This document shows positions 50,416 through 58,221 of a DNA stretch of 58,221 nt, one piece after another; position 1 is the first letter of the stretch, and the number at the start of each line of letters is the position of its first letter. Made by a program: the position numbers and the translations under genes. Source of the DNA: SVTX01 sp045632305 (GTDB lineage: Bacteria; Bacillota; Clostridia; Oscillospirales; CAG-272); NCBI GenBank assembly GCA_045632305.1, contig JAZQWL010000044.1, positions 1 through 58,221 on the forward strand, written 5' to 3'. The notes below the pieces were generated by a model. That model ran no database searches. It was not told the origin of the DNA and was given only the letters and a program-made list of their open reading frames with translations.

Positions 50416-51261
50416 TCAAACGCCTGAGTAAGCCGCAAAGCCGGCATCAACGGGAAGAACTACGCCTGTAATAGCGGATGCGGAGCGGTCGTCACAAAGG
50501 AAGAGTGTTGCGCCGAGAAGCTCGTCTGCGTCAACGAATCTGCCTGTGGGAGTACCGTTGAGTATCTTTGCAGAACGTGCTGTGGGAGTACCGTCCTCGT
50601 TGAAGAGAAGCTTGTAGTTCTGAGCGGAAACAAGGAAACCGGGAGCGATAGCATTGCATCTGATACCCGTACCCGCAAAGTGAGTTGCGAGCCACTGTGT
50701 GAAGTTGGAAATGCCCGCCTTAGCCGCAGAGTATGCGGGGATCTTTGTCAAGGGCGTGTAAGCGTTCATAGAAGAAATGTTGAGAATGCAACCGCCCTTC
50801 TTCTCTACCATGTCCTTAGCAAATGCCTGTGTGGGAAGGAGTGTTCCCTGGAAGTTGAGCTTGAAAACAAAGTCAACTCCGCCCGCGTCGAGATCAAAGA
50901 AGGACTTGCCGCCTTCCTTTGCCTCGTGCTGATATTCGTTGTCGGTAGTAGCGCGGGGGTTGTTGCCGCCTGCACCGTTTACGAGAATGTCGCAAGGACC
51001 GAGGTCGGAGATAACCGCCTTGTGCACCTCTTCAAGTGCCTCGGGATCAAGAACGTTTGCCTTGTAGCCCTCACAGATAAAGCCCTCTGCCTTAAGCTCG
51101 TCAGCGAGCTTCTTTACAGCATCTTCGTTGAGGTCGAGAGCCGCAACCTTAGCTCCACTCTGAGCGAAAGCGCGAGCCATAGCGCCGCAGATAAGACCGC
51201 CTGCACCGGTTACAACTACAACCTTGCCTGAATAATCAATGTTTAAAGGAAGATTAATCAT
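50416..51261 (-). CDS. uxuB: D-mannonate oxidoreductase, SDR type
   Basis: 281 residues of the short-chain dehydrogenase family: VVVTGAGGLICGAMARAFA (NAD-binding Gly motif), ILVNGAGGNNP (NAG), catalytic Ser in ILNISSMNAY and YSAAKAG (YxxxK). Bacteria in this phylum use such an SDR (YjmF type) in place of the long-chain UxuB of E. coli to interconvert fructuronate and mannonate. ATG 51261 is chosen because GAGAGG lies ahead and the family N-terminus starts there. The position between uxuA and kdgA fixes the substrate with fair certainty. Confidence 0.88.
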   Translation of the reverse strand: MINLPLNIDYSGKVVVVTGAGGLICGAMARAFAQSGAKVAALDLNEDAVKKLADELKAEGFICEGYKANVLDPEALEEVHKAVISDLGPCDILVNGAGGNNPRATTDNEYQHEAKEGGKSFFDLDAGGVDFVFKLNFQGTLLPTQAFAKDMVEKKGGCILNISSMNAYTPLTKIPAYSAAKAGISNFTQWLATHFAGTGIRCNAIAPGFLVSAQNYKLLFNEDGTPTARSAKILNGTPTGRFVDADELLGATLFLCDDRSASAITGVVLPVDAGFAAYSGV

Positions 51262-51279
51262 TTTATATATACCTCTCAA

Positions 51280-52371
51280 TTAGTTTTTGTTATCAAGTTT
51301 GTCGAGCATATCCCAAACGCCGAGCATGTACATAATACCGAGCGCTCTGTCGTAAAGACCGTATCCGGGACGTACAGTGCCTGCGCCCTCACCCCAAAGG
51401 TGACGACCGTGGTCGGGACGGATGTATCCCTCGTATCCGCAATCGTGATATGCCTTGAGAACGTCGAGAATTCTCGTATCGCCGTCGCAGTCGCGGTGGG
51501 ATGCCTCGGAGAAATCTCCGTTTTCAAAGTGCTTTACGTTTCTGATGTGAGCAAAAGCAATTCTGTCGCAATGCTTACGAACGATGTCCGCTACGTTGTT
51601 TGTGGGATCGGCATTCAAGCTTCCCGAGCAAAGTGTAAGACAGTTGTAGGGGTTGTCCACCATTTTGAGGAAACGGTCAATGTTTGCCTCGTTGATAAGA
51701 AGTCTGGGAAGACCGAAGATATCCCACGGCGGGTCGTCCATGTGAATAGCCATCTTGACGTCGCATTCCTCACACGTGGGCATAATTGCCTCAAGGAAGT
51801 ATTTGAGGTTAGCCCAGAGCTTTTCGTGATCAACGTTGGCGTATGCCTTGAACAACTCGTCAAGCTTCGCCATTCTCTCGGGCTCCCAACCCGGGAAGGA
51901 CATATTGTACTTCTCTGTAAAGTCGAGAATGTACTTTGCCATAGCGTTGTAGTCGTCCTGAATCATGTTCTTCTCGTAGAAGAGCGCCGTAGAGCCGTCA
52001 GGAAGCTCGTGGAAGAGATTTGAGCGTGTCCAGTCGAATATCGGCATGAAGTTGTAGCAAATAACCTTTACGCCGAATTTAGAAAGGTTTCTGATAGTTG
52101 TCTTGTAGTTTTCAATATACATATCGCGAGTAGGTAAACCGATCTTGATGTCATCGTGAACGTTAACCGATTCAACTACGTCGATAAGGAAGCCGTACTC
52201 GTCAAGCTGACGCTTAACCTCGGCAATTTCATGCTCCTCCCAAACTTCACCGGGCATCTTGTGGTGGAGAGCCCAAACAATGCTTTCAACACCGGGTATC
52301 TGCTTGATGTGAGCGAGAGTTATGTTATCATTTCCTTCGCCGTACCAGCGAAAGCCCATCTTCATTCCCAT
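51280..52371 (-). CDS. uxuA: Mannonate dehydratase
   Basis: 363 residues. GFRWYGEGNDNITLAHIKQIPG is the typical N-terminus; VKMAIHMDDPPW, the conserved TLCSGSLN and RIAFAHIRNVKH blocks and the C-terminal YIRPDHGRHLWGE follow. It dehydrates D-mannonate to 2-keto-3-deoxygluconate with Fe2+ or Mn2+. AAGGAG precedes the ATG. Second gene of the operon, 11 bases after uxaC. Confidence 0.96.
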   Translation of the reverse strand: MGMKMGFRWYGEGNDNITLAHIKQIPGVESIVWALHHKMPGEVWEEHEIAEVKRQLDEYGFLIDVVESVNVHDDIKIGLPTRDMYIENYKTTIRNLSKFGVKVICYNFMPIFDWTRSNLFHELPDGSTALFYEKNMIQDDYNAMAKYILDFTEKYNMSFPGWEPERMAKLDELFKAYANVDHEKLWANLKYFLEAIMPTCEECDVKMAIHMDDPPWDIFGLPRLLINEANIDRFLKMVDNPYNCLTLCSGSLNADPTNNVADIVRKHCDRIAFAHIRNVKHFENGDFSEASHRDCDGDTRILDVLKAYHDCGYEGYIRPDHGRHLWGEGAGTVRPGYGLYDRALGIMYMLGVWDMLDKLDNKN

Positions 52372-52382
52372 AAATCTTCTCC

Positions 52383-53777
52383 TTATATGTTAAAATAATT
52401 TTTTGCGTTGTTGTAGCAAATATCACGAACGATCTCGCCTAAAGTGTCCATATCTGCGGGATATTCTCCGCCCTCAACCCACTTGCCTATAAGGTTGCAC
52501 AAAATGCGGCGGAAATATTCGTGTCTTGCGTAAGAAAGAAAGCTTCTTGAATCTGTGAGCATGCCCACAAAATTTCCGAGAAGTCCGAGATTTGCAAGAG
52601 AGGTCATCTGATTTTCCATTCCGACCTTGTTGTCGTTGAACCACCAAGCCGAGCCGTGCTGGATCTTTCCTCTAACGCCTGCGCCCTGGAATGCGCCCAT
52701 AAGCGTGTCGATCCATGCGTCGTCTGCGGGATTCAAGCTATAAAGAATGGTTTTCGGGAGCTTGTCCTCATATTCAAGCGCATCAAGAATCGAACGAAGC
52801 GCAAAGCAGTTGTCTGTAGATGCAATGCAGTCAAATCCCGAGTCTGCTCCGAGTGTCTCAAATCTTCTGCTGTTGGGATTTCTCATACAGCTGAAGTGAA
52901 GCTGCATAACCCAACCGAGACGGCTGTACTCTCTTGCGCAATGGAGCAAAAGATAAGTCTGATATGCTTCTCTTTCTTCAAGCGTAACTACCTCACCGCG
53001 CATCGCCTTTTTGAAGGTCGCGTTTATTTGCTCTGCGGACGCTTCGCTGTACATAACGTAGTCAAGTCCGTGGTCTGAAGCGCGGCAACCGCGTTCGTTG
53101 AAAAATTCAATTCTCTGTGTAAGCGCGCGCGCTACGTCCTCTGCCGAGCTTATTTCAATGCCCGATGCCGCGGAAAGCTTTCCGATATAATCCGCAAAGC
53201 CGACCTTGTGGCAGTTGAGCGCGGGATCGGGACGGAATGACGGAAGGACCTTTACCTCAAAGCCCTCGTCTGCGAGCAGCTTGTGGTAGCGAAGATCACT
53301 TGTAGGATCGTCGGTCGTGCCGATCATAGAAACGTTACTGCGGCGAATGAGATTCTTTGCAGAAAAATCGGCGTCTGCGAGCTTTTTAAGAGAAAGCTGC
53401 CAAACCTCTTCTGCAGTCTTGCCGTTGAGAACTCCGTTATAACCGAAATAGTTCTTAAGCTCAAGGTGACACCAATGGTACATGGGATTACCGATCGCGC
53501 GAGGAAGTGCCTCGGCGAATGCCTGGAACTTTTCTCTGTCGGGTGCATTTCCCGTTATATATTTCTCGCAAACTCCGTTTGAGCGCATTATTCTCCACTT
53601 GTAGTGGTCGCCGCCAAGCCAAAGCTGAGTGATATTTTCGAATCTGCGATCCTCGTATATCTCGCGAGGGTCGATATGGCAGTGGTAATCAATAATAGGC
53701 ATGTCCTTTGCATACTCAAAATAAAGCTTCTCTGCCGTTTTGTTTGTTAAAAGGAAGTTATCAGATAAAAATTCCAT
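52383..53777 (-). CDS. uxaC: Glucuronate isomerase
   Basis: 464 residues. PIIDYHCHIDPREI carries the HxH metal site; ITQLWLGGDHYKWRIMRSNG, MIGTTDDPTSDLRYH and QLHFSCMRNPNSRRF are UxaC blocks. It converts glucuronate to fructuronate (and galacturonate to tagaturonate); because uxuA and uxuB, and not uxaA and uxaB, follow, glucuronate is the likely substrate. First gene of the minus-strand operon; AGGAGGG precedes the ATG. Divergent from the AraC-type regulator. Confidence 0.96.
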   Translation of the reverse strand: MEFLSDNFLLTNKTAEKLYFEYAKDMPIIDYHCHIDPREIYEDRRFENITQLWLGGDHYKWRIMRSNGVCEKYITGNAPDREKFQAFAEALPRAIGNPMYHWCHLELKNYFGYNGVLNGKTAEEVWQLSLKKLADADFSAKNLIRRSNVSMIGTTDDPTSDLRYHKLLADEGFEVKVLPSFRPDPALNCHKVGFADYIGKLSAASGIEISSAEDVARALTQRIEFFNERGCRASDHGLDYVMYSEASAEQINATFKKAMRGEVVTLEEREAYQTYLLLHCAREYSRLGWVMQLHFSCMRNPNSRRFETLGADSGFDCIASTDNCFALRSILDALEYEDKLPKTILYSLNPADDAWIDTLMGAFQGAGVRGKIQHGSAWWFNDNKVGMENQMTSLANLGLLGNFVGMLTDSRSFLSYARHEYFRRILCNLIGKWVEGGEYPADMDTLGEIVRDICYNNAKNYFNI

Positions 53778-53812
53778 AAAATCCCTCCTATTATTTTATA
53801 TTTGTTTATATA

Positions 53813-53818
53813 ATTATA
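53813..53818 (-). promoter_or_regulatory. -10 of the uxaC operon promoter
   Basis: On the minus strand, TGATATAAT lies about 35 bases ahead of the uxaC start. There is no good -35; that region (about 53836-53841) is covered by a TGTAATA/TATTACA operator pair, as expected for a promoter that needs an activator. Confidence 0.6.
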
Positions 53819-53830
53819 TCAAAAAATAAA

Positions 53831-53890
53831 TGTAATATCTATTACAATTATTGCTTGACATATTACAATTATTGCGGTATAATTGTAATA
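53831..53890. promoter_or_regulatory. Operator array of TGTAATA half-sites between uxaC and the AraC-type gene
   Basis: TGTAATA (53831-53837) and TATTACA (53840-53846) form a palindrome over a 2-base centre. TATTACAATTATTGC at 53840-53854 recurs exactly at 53861-53875, 21 bp later. TATTACAATT (53861-53870) is mirrored by AATTGTAATA (53881-53890). The array covers the -35 region of the uxaC promoter and the spacer and -10 of the regulator promoter, which suggests activation of one and autoregulation of the other. Confidence 0.8.
53855..53883 (+). promoter_or_regulatory. Consensus sigma-A promoter of the AraC-type regulator gene
   Basis: TTGACA (53855-53860), 17 bases, TATAAT (53878-53883); both hexamers perfect and overlapped by the operator repeats. 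The start codon is about 30 bases downstream. Confidence 0.88.
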
Positions 53891-53914
53891 TTAAGACGTA
53901 CGGAGTTTAAATTT

Positions 53915-54763
53915 ATGGCAAAGCATACACAAACGTTTGATACAAGACAAAAAATGGGCAAGAAAACCTTTGAGATATTTCATTACCGCGACGCCAAGCT
54001 AAGTCCTGTGGAGGTTCACCATCACGATTTTTACGAAATATATTATTTCCTTGGCGGTGACGTTTCATATATGATCGAAGGAAAAAAATATAAATTAAAC
54101 GTCGGGGATATAATTTTCATAAATCCCAAGGAGCTTCACCAGCCGATAGTGAATTCCGGCTCGGTATATGAGCGAATCGTTCTCTGGATAGACAGAAATT
54201 ATCTTTCCTCTATAAGCGATGTAGGAGCAGACTTTGTAAGCTGCTTTTCAAACAAGGATATGGGTAATATTTTGCATACAAATGTGCTTATGCGAGGTAG
54301 AATTTACGAGCTTTTCGTTCACATTTTCCGCGAGGTATACGGAGATGATATCGGGCATGAAAAATATGCCGAGGGTATTCTCTTTCAGTTGCTTTGTGAG
54401 CTTCGACGCATGGTCGAGGAGTCAAACAATACCATTCCGCAAAAGCTCGATCCTCCTACGCTTGTCGGAAGAGTAACCACGTATATAAACGATCATTACA
54501 GTGAAGACGTTTCCTTGGAAATGCTGGCTAAAAAATACTTTATCAGTAAATATCACCTCTCACATGAATTTGCAGAACAGGTTGGTGTCGGACTTTATAG
54601 GTATTTGACTCTGAAGCGCTTAAGCACCGCAAAGGAGCTGCTCGCGGAAGGAGTTGCGGCGGGTGAGGTTGCCAGAAAATGCGGCTTTCATAATTATCCC
54701 ACGTTTTATAGAGTCTTTAAGGCGGAATATGGCATAAGCCCAAGTAATTTTGCAAAGGAATAA
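53915..54763 (+). CDS. AraC-family transcriptional regulator
   Basis: 282 residues. The N-terminal cupin sensor (VEVHHHDFYEIYYFLGG, VGDIIFINPKELHQP) is followed by the double helix-turn-helix: VSLEMLAKKYFISKYHLSHEF, then VARKCGFHNYPTFYRVFKAEYGISP. ATG 53915 is chosen because CGGAG lies 9 bases upstream; the frame extends upstream over the promoter. It is divergent from the glucuronate operon and sits beside a repeated operator, so it very likely senses a pathway sugar acid and controls that operon. A terminator follows. Confidence 0.92.
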   Translation: MAKHTQTFDTRQKMGKKTFEIFHYRDAKLSPVEVHHHDFYEIYYFLGGDVSYMIEGKKYKLNVGDIIFINPKELHQPIVNSGSVYERIVLWIDRNYLSSISDVGADFVSCFSNKDMGNILHTNVLMRGRIYELFVHIFREVYGDDIGHEKYAEGILFQLLCELRRMVEESNNTIPQKLDPPTLVGRVTTYINDHYSEDVSLEMLAKKYFISKYHLSHEFAEQVGVGLYRYLTLKRLSTAKELLAEGVAAGEVARKCGFHNYPTFYRVFKAEYGISPSNFAKE

Positions 54764-54766
54764 TAA

Positions 54767-54797
54767 AACACGCCCTCTTATTTGAGGGCGTGTTTTT
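54767..54797 (+). terminator. Terminator of the AraC-type gene
   Basis: AAACACGCCCTC pairs with GAGGGCGTGTTT, followed by a T tract. Confidence 0.9.
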
Positions 54798-54803
54798 GCT
54801 TGC

Positions 54804-54827
54804 AAAAGCGGGAGCCGAAGCTCCCGC
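54804..54827 (-). terminator. Terminator of the surface-protein gene
   Basis: On the minus strand: GCGGGAGC, loop TTCG, GCTCCCGC, then TTTT. UUCG tetraloops make stable hairpins. Confidence 0.85.
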
Positions 54828-54862
54828 CGTTTGTTTATTCAATTGAATTGAACTGTTTTAAA

Positions 54863-57800
54863 TTAGCCGATGTAGTTGGGGCTTGTTGCGAATGCGATGT
54901 ATTCGATTTCAACAACACTATTTTTCGCAAGAGAACCATCAAGGAAGAAGTCAAGAATCAAACCGTCCATTGTGTTATTATTTTGGTAGTTCCAAGGAGT
55001 AACACAAAGTGCACCGCCATTACCGGACGCGATCCACATACTGCCGCTCTCCTGCCATGCACCGTTGATGCTGGGGATAACCTCAACCTTACCGAGAGAT
55101 GTGTGATTTCTGTACTTGATAACGAGGTAACCGCCACCGTAGGTAGCACCGCCCTCAGCATCAACAACAAGTCGCATCTGAGCAAGTCCACCTTCAACAA
55201 ACGCTCCGTTACAAGTCAATTTCAACAAACCGTCTGTAGATGCACCCTTTGTACAACCGCTTACATCAGAATTGTTGTACATGTCAACAGAAGTCCACAT
55301 CTTCTTAAGACCCGTATCTCTTACTTGGAACTGTCTAGCATCAACCCACTGTCCTGTGGAATTGTTTACCACTGCAATACTGTATGTGCCAACACCAAGT
55401 CCACTTACGTTAAAGCTTACTGTGCCGCCATTTGCAGCAGTAGAAAGCACAGGAGATACGCCACTCATAACGTATACTGTATAGCCTGAACCACGGTTAC
55501 ACGAAATCGAAACTGTAGTGTCAAATCCGTAAGCAACATCTTCGTCGGAAGGAGCGCCAAGATAGCCCGATGTTCTCTTACACTGTGTACAAGAGCCACC
55601 TGTCCACTGGTGAGAAGTTTTGCTTTCTGAAAGCTGTGTCGAACAAGTCGTACACTTCTGATAGCAATAGTTTTCATTATCGCTTGCCCAGCTGTAAGAG
55701 TGTCCTGTTGCGGGAATGTAGCTTACGCCACATACCGTACAAGCGCCTGCTGTCGTACATGTAGCAGAACCGCCTGTATGCTGACACGCATATCCACAAG
55801 GACAAACACCGTTTGAATACTTGTGAGAGTGTACGCTTGCATCAAGGTTGTATGCTGCGCCTTCCGTGATGTTAGCAAATTCGAATCTACCAATCACTTC
55901 ACCGTTGTAAAGGATCTCAAATCCATCAGCGTATGCGGGAAGAACAACCTCGTAAGCCTTCGCGATGCCATTAGAAGCAGCAGCTGTAAAGGCAGTCATA
56001 TCGATACCGTCGATATTTGTTGTCCAAGTTTCACCACTCTTGTCATGCTTGAACCAGCTTCTGAGCTTCAAACCGGAAAGGTTCTGGTTATTAACAATGT
56101 AAACTGTCTTGGAGGAAGTGGAGAACTTGTTGTGAATAGTTACACCGTCATGCTCGTTACAGCCGTAAACACCCTGGCCGCCGCCGTAAAGCTGACCGAA
56201 TACGATGGGTGTATAGTCAGTCTTGAGTTCTTCTACTCTATTGTTTTCGGTAACCTTTACTCCGTTAACAACAGGAACACCGTATCTGGGGTTGGAGAAC
56301 GCACCGTTGTTAAGACCCGCCTCGGCTCTTACCCAAGGATAATTATTATACCAAAGTGAGTTGCCTGCTTCATCAGTCTGATTTGTAAACTGATAATAAT
56401 GATAATTTACCCAGTCACCGTAGTAAACGTCAACGTTTTCGCATACAAGGAATCCTGCAGCTGCGTTGAGTGCCTTTTTGGGGCTGTTCTGCTCTGTATG
56501 ACCGATAAGCATACCACAACGACGGTATGCGAACCACTGATATGCGGCAGTACAGTCACTGAATACGTCGAGCTTACAAGCGGAAACAACGTTTTCCATC
56601 TTTACTGTTGCATCGCCCCACTTACCACCGATAACACCACCGCAAAGTGTGTCAAAGGATCCCCACAAAGAGGAAACTGTTACAGAGGAGTCGATAACGA
56701 TATTCTTAAATGTATGGCTGAAGCCCTTTGATACGTCAGTACCATAAGAGCCGTAGCAAACTTCACCAAGAAGACCGCCTGTTGCTCTGTTGTAGTTTGC
56801 GATCTTAGAATTTGTTACAACGATATTTTCGAAGTGGCAATTGCCCTGTGCATAACCACAAACGATACCGATGTCAACGCATTCAAACTTAATGTCAGCA
56901 CCGCTTACAACGAGGTTCTTGATCGTTGCGTTCTCAATAGAAGCGAACAAGCCGCCACCTGCTGTGCTGTATGTGTATGTACTGTAATTTGTCTTGTCGG
57001 GGTCGAGATCCCAACCGTTCTGATAGAGGTTGTAAATTGTATGGTTACCGCCGTCGAACGTACCCATAAATGCTGTTGTGCTATCCTTACCGTAAGTATA
57101 GCCAAAGCCGATAGGATCGAACAAGTAGTTACGGAGGTCGATATCAGAAGCAAGCTTTACGTACTGGTCATCGAAGGATACGCCTGCGTCAACCTGATTT
57201 CTGAAGTATACGAGCTGAGCTGCTGTCTTAATAACGAAAGGATCAGCTTCTGTACCTGTACCCTTTTCGAAGCCAGTCGCTACATCCTGACCGTTCCATG
57301 TGCTAACCTCTGCCTGTACTACGGAGAATACGGAGAATGTTGCAACGTAAATTGTTACTTCACCGGTTGCAGCGTTATAAGTAAACTGGTTATGACGAGC
57401 GAAATCGTTAACGCTCTCAACTCTTGTCATAACAACGGGAACACCGTTTTCTGTGTGGTAAAGCTTAATCTCGGTTTTATCAAGACCGGGCTTGAAGATC
57501 GGGCCAAGATTAACTATCATAGGAACGGTATTGTCTGCCGCGATACCGTCAATGTGAACGTCAAGTCCCATTGCCGCCGCGCCTTCGCCAATAGTAAGAT
57601 TAGCATCGGTTTCTACTGCCTTAACAGTAAGAGCAAGGTTTGTAGCACCGTCTGCAAGCTTTACGTTTGCAGGAACAGTTGCATTGATGCCCTCGCCGCC
57701 GATAACGAGATCATTTGCAAGAGCACCGTAAACAAGGTTAGTGGCGCTAACAGCAGTAGATGCTGCAAAGTTTACGTTGGGAGCTTCCCATTCTGCATCA

Positions 57801-58221
57801 ATATCGTAATCGGGATTATTGAATGCGTCTGTTTCGTAGTTGAACTGAGCTGCGAGAAGGTTGATACCGAAGCCCGCATTGTCTACGTACATGTCGCGAT
57901 ATTCGTTGCCCGCCTCTTCCTGCATGTGGAATGCGATGGCAATGATAGTATCACCCGTAGCGTAGTCAGGATCGCTCTCGCCTATGGGAAGCAATACGCC
58001 TTCTGTCGTCTTGTGATTTTCAATAACGTCGGAAAGAACACCTGCGGACGTCTTGCCGTTAAGTGTTGTTACCTCTGCATCAACGGGATTTACGTAATAA
58101 ACGTCGATCACGGCTGCAAGTGCCGTTAACACACCCTGAGGTGTGATGTTCAATTTCCACTTCAATGCAAGATTCCCGAGATTGGAAATCTTTACGTATT
58201 TCACATCTGTGTAACCGGGCT
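54863..58221 (-). CDS. Large multi-domain surface protein, N-terminus outside the window
   Basis: At least 1118 residues, running off the right edge. The frame is open to the last base and reads PGYTDVKYVKISNLGNLALKW at the edge, so the true start and signal peptide are outside; the GTG at 58204 is not the start. The opening block resembles the TasA/SipW-dependent domain (W/PG...KYVKISNLGN.ALKW). Next come strand-rich domains with FAASTAVSATNL, a beta-helix-like region (residues about 330-640 from the edge), and a zinc-finger-like Cys/His repeat zone (HTGGSATCTTAGACTVCG, HSYSWASDNENYCYQKCTTC), ending in an Ig-like domain and a C-terminal ligand-binding-type domain. It is probably an adhesin or wall-associated protein. 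No sortase motif is seen at the C-terminus. Confidence 0.8.
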   Translation of the reverse strand, partial: PGYTDVKYVKISNLGNLALKWKLNITPQGVLTALAAVIDVYYVNPVDAEVTTLNGKTSAGVLSDVIENHKTTEGVLLPIGESDPDYATGDTIIAIAFHMQEEAGNEYRDMYVDNAGFGINLLAAQFNYETDAFNNPDYDIDAEWEAPNVNFAASTAVSATNLVYGALANDLVIGGEGINATVPANVKLADGATNLALTVKAVETDANLTIGEGAAAMGLDVHIDGIAADNTVPMIVNLGPIFKPGLDKTEIKLYHTENGVPVVMTRVESVNDFARHNQFTYNAATGEVTIYVATFSVFSVVQAEVSTWNGQDVATGFEKGTGTEADPFVIKTAAQLVYFRNQVDAGVSFDDQYVKLASDIDLRNYLFDPIGFGYTYGKDSTTAFMGTFDGGNHTIYNLYQNGWDLDPDKTNYSTYTYSTAGGGLFASIENATIKNLVVSGADIKFECVDIGIVCGYAQGNCHFENIVVTNSKIANYNRATGGLLGEVCYGSYGTDVSKGFSHTFKNIVIDSSVTVSSLWGSFDTLCGGVIGGKWGDATVKMENVVSACKLDVFSDCTAAYQWFAYRRCGMLIGHTEQNSPKKALNAAAGFLVCENVDVYYGDWVNYHYYQFTNQTDEAGNSLWYNNYPWVRAEAGLNNGAFSNPRYGVPVVNGVKVTENNRVEELKTDYTPIVFGQLYGGGQGVYGCNEHDGVTIHNKFSTSSKTVYIVNNQNLSGLKLRSWFKHDKSGETWTTNIDGIDMTAFTAAASNGIAKAYEVVLPAYADGFEILYNGEVIGRFEFANITEGAAYNLDASVHSHKYSNGVCPCGYACQHTGGSATCTTAGACTVCGVSYIPATGHSYSWASDNENYCYQKCTTCSTQLSESKTSHQWTGGSCTQCKRTSGYLGAPSDEDVAYGFDTTVSISCNRGSGYTVYVMSGVSPVLSTAANGGTVSFNVSGLGVGTYSIAVVNNSTGQWVDARQFQVRDTGLKKMWTSVDMYNNSDVSGCTKGASTDGLLKLTCNGAFVEGGLAQMRLVVDAEGGATYGGGYLVIKYRNHTSLGKVEVIPSINGAWQESGSMWIASGNGGALCVTPWNYQNNNTMDGLILDFFLDGSLAKNSVVEIEYIAFATSPNYIG

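Noticed and set aside
51400..52023. 207-codon plus-strand open frame
   Set aside because: Antisense to uxuA, which has complete family motifs.
56834..58129. 431-codon plus-strand open frame
   Set aside because: Antisense to the surface protein, cysteine/valine-rich shadow with no ribosome binding site.

Overview
The window looks like chromosomal DNA from an endospore-forming member of the Clostridia (Bacillota), probably a gut-type anaerobe. The evidence is a PolC-type replicase in the pyrH-frr-uppS-cdsA-dxr-rseP-ispG-polC order, a SpoIIID regulator with a sigma-E-like promoter, a PdaA-like spore-cortex deacetylase, GGAGG ribosome binding sites and consensus TTGACA/TATAAT promoters. Nothing seen here fixes the genus.

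Layout. (1) 1-11234, plus strand: UMP kinase, ribosome recycling, isoprenoid and phospholipid synthesis, site-2 protease and PolC, with hairpins inside the run after frr and after rseP. (2) 11243-18946: a leucine-rich-repeat protein (minus), a cysteine-rich unknown, an HD hydrolase, dUTPase, a GH99-like protein, and a two-GTPase metal-homeostasis pair. The first GTPase of the pair carries six 18-residue His/Cys repeats; the second is fused to a DUF1980-like domain. An SGNH hydrolase closes the run. (3) 18949-23188, minus: tig-clpP-clpX and a metallophosphoesterase; a small DUF1540 protein follows on the plus strand. (4) 23525-29881, minus operon from one strong promoter: an archaeal-type phosphoglycerate mutase-like protein (possibly a homoserine kinase), signal peptidase, RbgA, RNase HII, YraN, an M19 dipeptidase and threonine synthase. 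(5) 30005-34544: a one-TM protein, two polysaccharide deacetylases, a YesL-like membrane protein, a SpoU methylase and SpoIIID.

(6) 34545-37461 is an accessory patch. It holds an AT-rich phosphotransferase gene and a zinc-ribbon gene, three TGAACGA repeats, two stray copies of the 3' end of the adjacent tRNA-Leu(GAG), and a frameshifted leucine-rich-repeat remnant. (7) 37462-41395, minus operon for nucleotide turnover: a dNTPase-like HD protein, two tandem DHH phosphoesterases and SurE. (8) A large OB-fold lipoprotein (minus) and a TraX-like gene broken by one in-frame TAA (plus). (9) 44772-53777, minus: a complete glucuronate-to-pyruvate pathway (uxaC, uxuA, uxuB, kdgA, kdgK) with a GPH symporter and a GH2 enzyme that may be a beta-glucuronidase. 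A divergent AraC-type regulator sits across an array of TGTAATA half-sites. (10) 54863 to the right edge, minus: a large surface protein whose N-terminus lies outside the window.

The most interesting items are the His/Cys-array GTPase pair, the glucuronate regulon with its operator array, the sigma-E-like promoter of spoIIID, the one-codon disruption of traX, the tRNA-Leu 3'-end fragments, and the cysteine-rich unknown protein. All family assignments come from reading motifs; no search was run.
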